Shown here in pieces: positions 1 to 9,990 of a DNA stretch of 64,000 bases. The DNA lies in assembly GCA_022570795.1 (NCBI GenBank), contig JAKUDP010000010.1:248001-312000 (forward strand), given 5' to 3'. The position numbers and the translations under genes were made by a program. Each line of letters starts with the position of its first letter. Within the stretch, counting starts at the first letter, position 1. The stretch comes from Sphaerulina vaccinii. Lineage: Eukaryota; Ascomycota; Dothideomycetes; Mycosphaerellales; Mycosphaerellaceae. The notes beneath the pieces were generated by a model. It was not told where the DNA came from. It saw only the letters and a list, made by a program, of their open reading frames with translations, and ran no database searches.

Positions 1-2160
1 CTAGTATAATAACTATTTTTTCTATAGTCTATATACTATTTAATAATAATAAAAAGTTTTAGATACTAGAAAGTACTATAAGAAAGTATTACTATAAAGT
101 TTTTAAATAAGCCTAAAAAATAAAAAAAGTAAAGAAGCTATATAGCTTATTTATAGTTACTAGTTCTATTAACAAGCTAGTTACTACTATTAGCTAGCTA
201 CCTTCTACTTCTCTTACTATAATATAATACTTTACTACTATTATACTTAATTTTTTTTTTAGTTCTAAAGTAAAAAAGCTTAAAATACTTAATTTTAAAT
301 AGAAGCTATATTTCTATTAGTAAGTATAGCACGCTAGTAACTCTATAGTCAATATAATCGCTTACTATCTAATTCGTATAGTAGAAGACTTTTTAGTAAA
401 TATAATTAAAAAGTTTAAAAATAAAGATTTAGCTAAAAAGTTTTAAAAATTAGTAGATTACTAAATAGTAGAATTCGAAAAAAAGTAAAGTATAGAATAT
501 TATTTAGTATATATTTTATAGGAGTATTTAAAATATAATATAAGTACTTTCTATATATTTAAACTAATTCTAAATATTCTATCTTTTTCTTATCTATAAC
601 TATTTACTACTTTTAACTAATTATATTACTTATTTAATATTTTTTACTTCTTTTAGAATTTTTATAAACTTTTTTATATTACTTCTATAATATTACTATA
701 ATACTATTTTATAACCTATCTATTAGTCTCTTTACTTCTATAGCCTCGTATATTTCTACTACTATATCTAGAACTAGTATATTATTTATAGTATTCTTAG
801 TTTTAATATAAAAGCTAGAAATAGAAGCTTATAACTTATAAAAAAATTATATAGTATAGTACTAGTATATATAAAAGCTACTTAAATAGATATATTAGGG
901 AACTATAGAGCCTTATTAAAAATATAGAATATCTCTTTAAATATACCGAATATATACTTAATAATATTATAAAGACTAGAATAGTATAGATTAAATAGCT
1001 TTTTTAGAGTCTTAGGCTTCTATAAGGCAAAGTACTACTTTTTTAGATAGTACTTTATTTCTCTATATAGGACTAGATAGAGCAATTAGTTACTATATCT
1101 AGTATCTATAAAGTAGTAGTATCCCTCTAGAGCTCTAAAACTATAGGTAGAATATATATTTATAAGAACTCTACTATTATAGGTAGAATTCTCCTACTCT
1201 AGAAAAATAAAAATAAACTTTATATTCTAGTCTACTATAGCTAGTATATTCTATATAAGTACTCTCTTATAATTCTAGTATACTACCTAGTCTTCTATAT
1301 ATATATATATAAGTACTAATATACGAGCTATCTAGTACTCCTATAGCTCTATTAAAGAAAGACTAGTATTTGCTATAATTACTATAATTCTAGATATTCT
1401 TAGAGTTACCTAGTTAAGCTAGTATTATAAGCTATTTATATATATAATAGATAGTATATAGAACCTTATAGAAATAGACTCTAACTATCTCTAGAGTATA
1501 GTTAAAATTTTCTAAAATATCTCGATAGTAGTTATTATAAGCTATAGTATATAGGAATATAATAAGCTTCTATTCTTAACTTATTATCTAGCTAGCTTTA
1601 AGATATATAGACTATTATATATAGCTTATTAAACTCTAATAGGCCGAACCTAGTATATCTCTATAGGCGTATAGTATTTGCTAGTAATAATAGCTCTTTT
1701 ATAAAAGTATTACTTTTTTTCTAGTTTATATATACTATTATAATACTAACTAGAATCGAGTATTTATATTAATAGAATAATATAGTAATAAGAACAACTA
1801 TAACTATTCTATTATATTAGTAGATAGCTAATTAGTTGTCTACTATTATAATCCGATTAATTGCGAGGTAGTCTAAGTAGTAGTATATCTACTAGAGATA
1901 CTAGTAAAGCTAGAAATTATAAAATTAAAGTTAAAGTAACCTATATATATTAATAAGAGTATAAGACTATATAAAGTATATAGTATTCGCGCCGATTCCT
2001 ACCTTCTACCTAGTTGCTATATACTAGTATAGCTAGCACTACAAAATCGATATATAATATAATCTAAGATAACCTATTAGCTATAGTATTAATACTAAAC
2101 GTACAGACTAGATAATAGCTAGCGTAGCGTTTCTAACTATTAATTACTAGATATTACGAC
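1..2160. mobile_element. AT-rich, RIP-degraded transposon tract
   Basis: This stretch is strongly AT-rich and crowded with TA dinucleotides; every frame is cut by TAA and TAG stops. This is the expected product of repeat-induced point mutation, in which CpA becomes TpA on either strand of repeated DNA in Pezizomycotina. It runs off the left end of the window, so neither the full element nor its terminal repeats can be defined. Base composition returns to normal between about 2150 and 2230. A transposase remnant lies within it at 841-1345 on the minus strand. A plus-strand frame at about 370-540, interrupted only by TAA and TAG, may be a second decayed gene of the same element, but I could not assign it. 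Confidence 0.85.
841..1345 (-). pseudogene. RIP-killed PIF/Harbinger-type (DDE_Tnp_4) transposase remnant
   Basis: Reading one continuous minus-strand frame and ignoring stops gives the ordered landmarks of DDE_Tnp_4 (Harbinger/PIF) transposases. They are NILAIVD (first catalytic Asp, codon 1230-1232), then NSTYNSRVL (normally GSTHDSRVL), YYYFIDTRYSN (normally a DAGY-type motif; second Asp at 1104-1106), LYREIKYYLK (normally PYRGVRYHLK), and LFNLYYSSLYNIIKYIFG (normally LFNLRHSSLRNVIERIFG). The third catalytic Glu is now Lys (AAG, 957-959). The differences from family consensus are those expected from C-to-T or G-to-A changes: Glu to Lys, His to Tyr, Asp to Asn, Arg to Tyr via Cys/His, and Gln to stop. 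The gene is dead. The family assignment rests on motif memory, not a search. Confidence 0.75.
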
Positions 2161-2873
2161 CGGACGCACGCCGAAAGCTAGCCAATATTCACTTTAAGCT
2201 TACGGCTTACTAGCTCAAAAGCTGGAACCGGACGCGCCCTCATCATCCTATCTCAAAGGTCGTTCGCCAAGATGACAAAGCTCTCGTTGCCAGGGCTTGA
2301 CTTGGAACGTAGCTGGCATTCGTGGCATGATGGGACTTGTCTATCTTCTGCCTGGTGTCAGTGTCGTTGGCTCTACTAGTCCATATCATCCACTATATTT
2401 CTGATGTGTCTGTCCTTTTCTATTCCGAAGACCTTGTCGATCGGATAAACCACAGAACAACAAGGAGCGCCAGAGAAGCCCCGCTGTGGAGCACTCCTGA
2501 TAGCGCCAGCGATTACGCTCACCGTCCGAGGCACGAGCTGTTCACAATCACCTTCATTCATTCACCAATCGCGGTGAGGACTAGGAAGGAGGATCTAAGT
2601 GAACAGAAGCAAAAGGCCGTGCAGAGTGTGCCTGACAGATCTCACGAGAAGTCATCAGCGCGTGACCATCGCTTGATTGGACGGAGCTTGTTGCCTTGAA
2701 CATCGACCTCCAATACCTCTGACAGGACAAAGGATAGTCTGTCGAGCCTACACACTCCTACGCCGCGATCGAGTCGACATCGTCCATACTAGACCGAGAA
2801 CTAAGCTACAGTGGGGACTGGAAGACTGCATGTCGTTATCGATGATACAGAAGTGTTCGGAGTGGCAGCTGCG
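2161..2873. other. Intergenic, upstream region of septin-like gene
   Basis: Ordinary base composition resumes here after the AT-rich tract. Open frames present are short and lack plausible ATG starts or protein-like composition. The string accggacgc occurs near 2159 and again near 2227, close to the composition boundary. The region presumably holds the promoter and 5' leader of the gene starting at 2874. Confidence 0.5.
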
Positions 2874-5258
2874 ATGAACTCGGCACAAAGTATTGATCTG
2901 GGAAGTGCGAAGGCGAAGAAGGTCGCTGCAAATAGACCACCAGCCAACCAAGGGAGGTCTTCCGGCCCAACGACGTTCTTTCTGAAGACTGAGAAAGAGC
3001 TCGAACACCATAGCGTTCAGAGAGGACGCAGGAAGTCAAAAAGTACCGCAGTGGGAGCTGAAGAACAGCAAGCTTCTCCAGACATGATGGAGAGCTCATT
3101 TGGCGTACAGAGCCTGGATGAGGCCATGGAGGAGGGCATATTGTCGAGGACAAACAGCAACAGCAGTACGCAGTCGTCTGACTCCCATGGCGAGCTGTCA
3201 CCTGCACGTGGCAAGAAGCGCAAATCGGGCAATCGCGTACATCCCACGATACTAGCCACTGGACAGCGCTTGATATCTCATGATCGAGACGCTTCTGTGG
3301 TCTCGCCCACAATCTCAGACTCTCCGTCCAAGAATCTTCTCTTCAGGAGAAATTCTGGCACATCGGCCAATATGAGTGCCCCACTGACGCCTATCAAGAT
3401 GAGTCCGCATCGCGAAGCGGTATCTCCAAGCACACCCCGATCAGGATCGCCAAAGTCCTTCAGGCTGAGCGACGAGGAGATTAGCGTTACCGATGACACT
3501 GGCAGTCAAGCTATCTGTTCCTCTAGTGGCGACGATGACTCCAGTAACGATGTCGAACGGACGCCACAGCTCGTGATGCCCAGCTTATCAATGCCAGTAC
3601 GGCGGCCTTTTACAGAGCAAGGCAGACGCATCGGTCGAACTAAGATTATGGTTGTGGGACCCAAGCGAGTTGGCAAAACGAGCTTCATAAACAGCATGTT
3701 TCGATCCTGCGAACACATTGTGCACATGGATCAGATTATGCCTAGCATTCCGAGCCAGTCGTCCTTCGCTACGGAGAGCTCACACTACATTCCCACCACT
3801 ATGTTCAACGAGATTGGAGCATCAACACGGCCATATCCGTCATGGTGGACAGATGTCGACTCTCGATATCTGCGACATCGTAGACTGAGCGTTGGAGAGG
3901 GAGTGCTCGAACGGAACCTTACCTTCATTGATACACCGGGACTCGAAAGCGATGAGCAGATACAGCAGGTCTTGAACCATCTCAAACTTAATCTGCGCCG
4001 CACATCCCACATGGAAAGCATGAGTGACAGCGAGCTTGTCAGTATGCTTAGCGGTTATGGTGGCGTTCAGCTTGATGCAGTGATATACCTGTTCGAGCCA
4101 CTTGACCCTCATAACGAGGACGGATCAGCGCCTCTTATTGCTGCTCACGAGGAGTTGCTACAGTACCTGGGCAAATGGGCGAATCTGATACCTGTCATCG
4201 CACAAGCAGACAAACTGTCAGCAGTCGAACTCGCCAATCGGAAGCTTCAGGTTGCTCAGACACTGGAGCGATTAAACATTCCTCAGTTCGAGCTGACTGA
4301 GGCATTGATGGGCGAGAGTGCTCTTAGATTACCCCTAGGAATTTCATCCGCGACTGGTGACGATGCTGAAGAAGTGGATGCCAGTGTTCTCATGTCGTCG
4401 CAGTATTTGAGGCCACTGCTTCCTAGTGACCTCGGATGGCTGGTGCATAACCTCCTCGAGCCTGCCAACATTTCCCGCATGCGACACACTTCAGCGACGA
4501 AGTTCCTCCTCTGGCGGCAGCAGAATGTCACCGAACACATTGATCTACACAAGCAGAGGCTACTGCAGTCACCACAGCTCAGCTACCACAGTCGCGTTAC
4601 TAGCGCAGGCAGTCTCGTAGACGATCCTAGCAAGGTTCTTGTACCACACTCTTCATCAAGCTACTACAGGTCAGCTTCACCAGCCATCTCTGACTTCTCT
4701 GGACAGTTTGGGGCAGGAACTGGTGCCTCGACACAAGCTCTGGCACGCTACAACGAACAGACACAAGCCCAGCAGCCGACGGAGCCCTTCCGACAAGTGC
4801 GGCTTGCTAAGTGGGCACAAGACCTGCAGCGTAGCCTGAACAACGAGCGACGGAAGTACGAGCAGCTTTACATGGGCAATGCCACCTGCCGGCCAGCCAC
4901 GGACAGCGAGAAGAATGAGCAGGCTCTTGTATCGACTAAAGGTGCCTACCAGTCTACGCGAGGTCGTCTAGGTGGCGATATCAGCGTCTTCGATCCTCGG
5001 GATCCCCTTGGTATTCTTGCTCTTGGTCAAACCTTCAGGCAGCGTGGTTATGTCGTGCTTCAAGTGGTCGGCGGCGCTGGTCTGCTCGGTGCAGCCGCCT
5101 ACTGGGTCGTGAGGAATTGGATGGAAGTGCAAGACTTCCTCGGTCTTGGTCAGCCGTCTGGAATGGTGACTACGACGGCAATTCCGCCTCCAGCTGCAAG
5201 GACTGGACATTGGCTAGATGAGGAGTATCTCAAAGCGTTCTTCGGGTGGGGAAGGTAA
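2874..5258 (+). CDS. Septin-like GTPase with C-terminal transmembrane segment
   Basis: The protein is 794 residues long in one exon. The open frame extends 63 nt upstream, but only through a GTG, so the first ATG at 2874 was chosen. The first 250 residues are Ser/Pro-rich and probably disordered. A septin-type G domain follows. G1 is GPKRVGKTS (about residues 262-270), G3 is DTPG (about 353-356), and the septin-style G4 is AQAD (about 443-446) within PVIAQADKL; septins usually have AKAD. A hydrophobic stretch near residues 726-748 (LQVVGGAGLLGAAAYWVV) looks like a single membrane anchor. Classical septins have a coiled coil here and no membrane span. It may act as a membrane-bound GTPase in cortical or organelle organisation; the exact role is inference. 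Confidence 0.85.
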   Translation: MNSAQSIDLGSAKAKKVAANRPPANQGRSSGPTTFFLKTEKELEHHSVQRGRRKSKSTAVGAEEQQASPDMMESSFGVQSLDEAMEEGILSRTNSNSSTQSSDSHGELSPARGKKRKSGNRVHPTILATGQRLISHDRDASVVSPTISDSPSKNLLFRRNSGTSANMSAPLTPIKMSPHREAVSPSTPRSGSPKSFRLSDEEISVTDDTGSQAICSSSGDDDSSNDVERTPQLVMPSLSMPVRRPFTEQGRRIGRTKIMVVGPKRVGKTSFINSMFRSCEHIVHMDQIMPSIPSQSSFATESSHYIPTTMFNEIGASTRPYPSWWTDVDSRYLRHRRLSVGEGVLERNLTFIDTPGLESDEQIQQVLNHLKLNLRRTSHMESMSDSELVSMLSGYGGVQLDAVIYLFEPLDPHNEDGSAPLIAAHEELLQYLGKWANLIPVIAQADKLSAVELANRKLQVAQTLERLNIPQFELTEALMGESALRLPLGISSATGDDAEEVDASVLMSSQYLRPLLPSDLGWLVHNLLEPANISRMRHTSATKFLLWRQQNVTEHIDLHKQRLLQSPQLSYHSRVTSAGSLVDDPSKVLVPHSSSSYYRSASPAISDFSGQFGAGTGASTQALARYNEQTQAQQPTEPFRQVRLAKWAQDLQRSLNNERRKYEQLYMGNATCRPATDSEKNEQALVSTKGAYQSTRGRLGGDISVFDPRDPLGILALGQTFRQRGYVVLQVVGGAGLLGAAAYWVVRNWMEVQDFLGLGQPSGMVTTTAIPPPAARTGHWLDEEYLKAFFGWGR

Positions 5259-5904
5259 CGACCTGCAAGATGGCAGAGAAAACCGCTTGGGTTGTGCAAT
5301 TGAATGACGAGCTGATGTTTTTGATTACGATGAGATACCACCATACGGCACGATTGATGTATCAGCTAGGCTCGGCATAGCGTACGTACCACGTACCTCT
5401 TCTTGTGTCGCTCTATAAATGCTCTTTCCGAGCACAAGTGCCTATTGCATCATTATTATCTAACAGTACTCAATCGACTGATTGACTTCCTGGTTGCGCC
5501 GAACGAATGCAGAATGCAAGAGTCATGGGGGTCTTCCTTTGAGACAGTCAATAGGTGCCAAGACAGACATGAACTAGCTTACCGGTATCATGGTAACAGA
5601 AACGGACGTTCAAAACGAGCTGACAGAAGTCTTGTGAATCATCATAAGTCGATTGTAGCGTCGCTCATCAAGACTGACTATCAGTAGCGTGTGAAGTCAA
5701 CTCTACGAGCAAGGGTGCATATCGACGACGGCGGAGGCACCAAGGGGACCTCAGGTTCTCATACCGACATCGGCACCCGAGCTCCTTCCAAAACTTCCAT
5801 GCCTGGTGACACCAAGGATGTCAGCAGAAACAACCACGTTTCACCGCTGACAGCAATAATGTTCACGCGACAATTTAAGTTGAGCGAGCTCACGGCCGCA
5901 GAGC
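5259..5904. other. Intergenic region
   Basis: No gene-like frame is visible. This presumably contains the 3' end of the septin-like transcript and the promoter of the MFS transporter. Confidence 0.5.
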
Positions 5905-7839
5905 ATGTCCGACGATCGTGACTCCGACCATGAGCTTCAGAAACTGCACCGCGACTCGCTGGATGAGCAAGAGGAAGTGGAGGAAACACGACTAGAACAC
6001 AGCGACATGCCACGCGCCGAAGATGGGCACCACCATCGCGAGAGGCAGCCGCTGACTGGCAAAGCATCTGCGACGGCGCGAGAGCCTGATCTCAATCGTC
6101 GGACAGTGCGGAAGCTCGATACCATCTTGCTCCCATTTCTAGCTTTGCTGTTTCTGCTGAACAGCTTGGACAAGAGCAACATTGGCAATGCAGAGACTGC
6201 CGGCTTTACGTACGATACGGGACTGTCGCGATCGGATGTGCACTCCTCCATGGGCATATTCTTCTTCGTGTTCGTTCTACTACAGCCCGTAGGAGCAGCA
6301 CTGGGTCGCCGATTTGGCATGCGTCGGTATGTGCCCGCATGTATGAGTCTCTGGGGTCTCAGCACAATCCTCCATATCTTTGTGCGAAAGAGATGGCATC
6401 TGATACTGTTGAGAATCATAATCGCAACGCTGGAAGCAGGCTTCTACCCGACTACGGTGAGCTACATGAGTCTATTCTATACCAAATTCGAGTTTGCTAC
6501 ACGGCTCGGCTTCTTCTATGGCATGACTGCCGTTGCTGGCGTCGTTGGAGGTGTGCTGAGCTGGGCGGTATTCTCGGAATTTCCAGGACACAGCGATGAT
6601 CCTAATGCTCCAGATTTGGGTCCTCCATCAGTTCGTCGCGCACCAGGGAGTGCAGGCTGGAAGAGCTGGGAAGTCCTGTTTCTGATTGAGGGATGTGTCA
6701 CCATGACAGTGGCTCTATTGGGATTCCTATGGCTGCCACGATCTGCAGACTCCGCGTGGTTCCTGAGTGCAGAAGAGAGGGCGTGGGCAGAATCGCGCAT
6801 GAGGGCGGATGTGTACCAGGACGACCTCAAGACTGAGTACGGAAACGACGATACGAACGATAGCATATTGCAGAATGACTACGATTCTGATGCACGAGTG
6901 CTAGGAAGCCAACGAGAGGACACAGAGGACGAGTCACACGAACGACTACTTGAAGAAGAGGATTCCATGACTCCGCGGCGGAGTGGGCGACGAAAGTCGA
7001 CAATCTCAGCTGTATCCATTACACGAGATGCCGGGCTGACCACGCACGATATTGTATCTGCTGTCTTCAACTACAAGATCTGGCACTTGCTGCTCTGCAA
7101 CGTGCTCAGCGCCATTCCAGCGACGGCCTTCGGTGTGTTACTGCCAATCTTAGTAAAGGAGCTATCGCCATCGTTAAACTTGTCGCCTGCAGCTTCGAAC
7201 TTGCTGTCAGCACCACCGTTCGCCTTTGGAGCTATCGTGCTGTTCATCTTCGTGGCTTGGTCTGATCGTGCACAAAAGCGACTAATGCCTACTCTCTGGG
7301 GTTTGCTTCTGCTACTCATTGGTTTGACGTTGACAGTACTTGCGCCTCTCGGAAACTACTGGCTTCGCTACTTCGCCTTATGTGTCCTACTGTCCGGCTC
7401 TTTCATAGCGTCGCCGCTGACAGTAGCGTGGCTCGCGAACAACACACCAGAAGCTGGGAAGCGAGCTATCTTACTCGGCATCAATGGCTGGGGCAATTTA
7501 GCTGGCGTCTTCGTTTCGGTTCTGTTCAGGCCAGACGACAAGGCTGCAGGCTATGTGAGATCTTTCTCGATCTTGCTAGTATGTGTTCTAGCATCTCTTG
7601 CTGGGTTCGCCGTGTTCCGTTTCCTGGTAGTGTGGGAGAACAAATGGCGACATGATGTTCTCCGAAGCTGGAGCGAAGAAGAAAAAGAACGTGAAGACCT
7701 GAAGGGCGATGTACCAGCGCCTGATGACTTCCGCATGCGCATTGCAAGAAGCACTGGACTGCTCAGGCTTGCGAGAAGAGCAGGCTTGGAAGAAGGTCGG
7801 CAAGGCGATGAGCGATTGACTTTCAGATACGGCCTATGA
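5905..7839 (+). CDS. MFS transporter, anion:cation symporter (Dal5/Tna1-like) family
   Basis: This is a 644-residue intronless membrane protein. The first membrane span contains the signature LDKSNIGNA, typical of the fungal allantoate/nicotinate-type ACS family. About twelve hydrophobic spans can be counted: six before and six after a long cytoplasmic loop. That loop (about residues 310-375) carries an unusually long acidic Asp/Glu-rich insertion followed by basic RRSGRRKS, a possible phosphoregulatory segment. The N-terminal 70 residues are charged and cytosolic. The substrate is probably a small organic anion or vitamin and cannot be read from sequence. It lies upstream of, and on the same strand as, a glycosyltransferase and an oxygenase. 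Confidence 0.9.
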   Translation: MSDDRDSDHELQKLHRDSLDEQEEVEETRLEHSDMPRAEDGHHHRERQPLTGKASATAREPDLNRRTVRKLDTILLPFLALLFLLNSLDKSNIGNAETAGFTYDTGLSRSDVHSSMGIFFFVFVLLQPVGAALGRRFGMRRYVPACMSLWGLSTILHIFVRKRWHLILLRIIIATLEAGFYPTTVSYMSLFYTKFEFATRLGFFYGMTAVAGVVGGVLSWAVFSEFPGHSDDPNAPDLGPPSVRRAPGSAGWKSWEVLFLIEGCVTMTVALLGFLWLPRSADSAWFLSAEERAWAESRMRADVYQDDLKTEYGNDDTNDSILQNDYDSDARVLGSQREDTEDESHERLLEEEDSMTPRRSGRRKSTISAVSITRDAGLTTHDIVSAVFNYKIWHLLLCNVLSAIPATAFGVLLPILVKELSPSLNLSPAASNLLSAPPFAFGAIVLFIFVAWSDRAQKRLMPTLWGLLLLLIGLTLTVLAPLGNYWLRYFALCVLLSGSFIASPLTVAWLANNTPEAGKRAILLGINGWGNLAGVFVSVLFRPDDKAAGYVRSFSILLVCVLASLAGFAVFRFLVVWENKWRHDVLRSWSEEEKEREDLKGDVPAPDDFRMRIARSTGLLRLARRAGLEEGRQGDERLTFRYGL

Positions 7840-8381
7840 ACAATATGCCTAGTCCGGCGGGACAGCGACGAGGAAATCCTACTTTGCTGGGTTCAGCTGT
7901 CGTGCTCGTGTTGAGAATTATAGTCGACTTAGGGAACCTTATTGGCCCATGAACGATGGATCCTGTAGACTGCGTAGATGCTGAGGGTCCGGCGTCTCAC
8001 AACGTGCTGAGTGGATTTTGCAGGATTCGCTAGTGGCCCGGCAGGATTGCGCTCGGCCAAGCGAGGTTGAACGGACCCATCCTGCAGATAAATACGACCA
8101 TACACAGCACTTGTTGCAAAGGGCCGGGTGGACGCCTTACGGATATGCCAGCTCAGCTCTTCAGCTGCGACGCGAGAAACGCCACAAATGTCTAGTTGAG
8201 AAGTGTGTTAGTTATTCAGCTTCGCTTGAAGCTCGAACTCAACATACAATTCAAAACCGCTTGGCTACAAGGTCTCGACAACTTCGCGTTTGTATACATC
8301 CTTGCGATCCGACATACGACCGCTGACTGCAAGCCCAATTTCGAAAATCAGATCACCAAGTCAAGACTGCTCCCCGGGACA
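7840..8381. other. Intergenic, promoter region of glycosyltransferase
   Basis: No gene is seen. An open frame runs into the glycosyltransferase from 8196, but the sequence before the ATG at 8382 has no similarity to the family start and is read as 5' leader. Confidence 0.5.
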
Positions 8382-9767
8382 ATGGGTTCCCTGGCCCCAG
8401 ACAACAAGAATATTCATGTTGTTCTAGCCGCAGTTCAGTTCTATGGCCATGTTCGACCGCTTCTGCCACTGGCCAAGGAGTTACTTGCACGAGGCTATTC
8501 GGTTACATTCGTCTCAGGTAGCTTCACCCGGTCGCAGCTAATGAAAGCAGTTCCCAATGTGAACTTCGTCCCATTTACTGGCAAAGCGGACTACAATCCA
8601 GAACGGCTCCAGGAGGACTATCCTGATCGACCTGAGGGTATGACAGCTGTACACGATCTTGAGCACATATTTTATGCATCAATGCACGATCAACATGATG
8701 TGCTTCAGAAGGTCATTGCTGAGGCAGAAGCCAAGAGCGAGAAGGTTGTTATCGTTCAGGATATTCGTACGTGATTCATCTGAGCCATTGTCCAGCAGCA
8801 GCTAATAGTAGCAGTTGTTGTCGGCACCATCCCAATGCTCCTAGACAGCCCGAAGTCGCGTCGCGTCCCAACCATATCCATAGGTCACATGCCCTTAATG
8901 TGCTTGTCTAAAGACACGGCACCATTCGGTACTGGATTGCAGAGCCAGGGCGAGGAAGTCAATCTGAAGATGAATGAAGGTGCTACTCAAATGTTTGCTT
9001 CGTGCACATCAGCCATGAAGCAGCACCTGAAGCGATACAACTGCCCCAAGACATTACCCTCGGAATTCACAGTCGATAATCATTATCGCCTTCCAGACCT
9101 GATGATGCAACTCTGTCCTCCGTCACTTGAGCCACCACGCAGCGATCTTCCTTCCAACATTCGCTTCTGTGGCACCCTCGCAGGCTGCAACGATAAGAAG
9201 CCACAGCCGGACTGGTGGTCCTCCTTCATCGCGAACCCAGAAGACACCAGACCGCTTGTGCTCGTCACGTCCGGCTCTCTTCTTGGTCAGAACATTGATC
9301 ACCTCATCTTGCCCACCATACGCGTCTGCTCTCAGCTTCCAGTTCGCCTGGTAGTGTGCGCTGTGCACGTTCAACTGCCGCTCGACCTCACCCTACCTTC
9401 AAACGTGCGCTGGGCACAATGGATCGCGTTTGAGGATATCTTTCCATACACTTCAGTGATTGTCTCTTCAGGTGGCTATGGAGGTATCTCGCAAGCATTC
9501 GCAAGTGCAATCCCTATGATCCTGGCTGGCACGACTGAGGATAAGATCGAGACTGGTTTGAGAGCCGAAGCCACAGGCGCGGCGATTAATCTGAAGACTC
9601 AGACGCCCAGCGATGAGCAAATCAAGGAAGCTTTGGAGGAGATGCTCAAGGATAGCAAGTACAAGAGCAAGGCAGAAGAGCTGCAGAAAGCGTATAAAGA
9701 GTGCGATGCTATGGGAAGTATCATTGGAGCTGTGGACGAGTTGGCAGAGAAGTCTTATGGAAGATAA
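8382..9767 (+). CDS. UDP-glycosyltransferase family protein (GT1-like)
   Basis: Exons are 8382-8766 and 8815-9767, giving 445 residues. The 48-nt intron starts GTACGT and ends GCAG, and splicing restores QDI-L-VVGTIP across the junction. The N-terminal half has the GT-B acceptor-fold start: a beta strand HVVLAAVQFYGHVRPLLPLA with the conserved His-Val-Pro-type turn. The C-terminal half contains SSGGYGGISQAFASAIPMI, corresponding to the donor-binding loop of GT1 enzymes (usually HGGxGS), followed by the E-x-G repeat region. It likely transfers a sugar from a nucleotide donor to a small molecule. The His of the donor loop appears replaced by Ser, which may weaken activity or change donor preference. 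It sits between an MFS transporter and an oxygenase on the same strand. Confidence 0.85.
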
Positions 9768-9990
9768 GAGGAATCTTCGTAGACGCGTCTGTCTTTTCTC
9801 CGTCTATACTCAATCGCCTCATATACTCCAGTCTATAGACCACGCCAAACTGCCGAGAGTCTGGCAACAATACTGCGCTGCCAAGAAATGGGCGCCGCTT
9901 TTCTTGCCCGAATTGCTGACTCACCTTATCGCAACCAAGACTGTTTGCTGTCCACTTACATACACCTTTGGCACCACAGATCTCGTCCCG

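Noticed and set aside
2337..2699. 120-codon open frame before the septin-like gene
   Set aside because: No good ATG, no motif, overlaps several other short frames; read as leader or intergenic DNA.
8310..8340. acatacgaccg resembles the start of fungal 5S rRNA
   Set aside because: The match ends after about ten bases and no internal promoter or 3' part follows.
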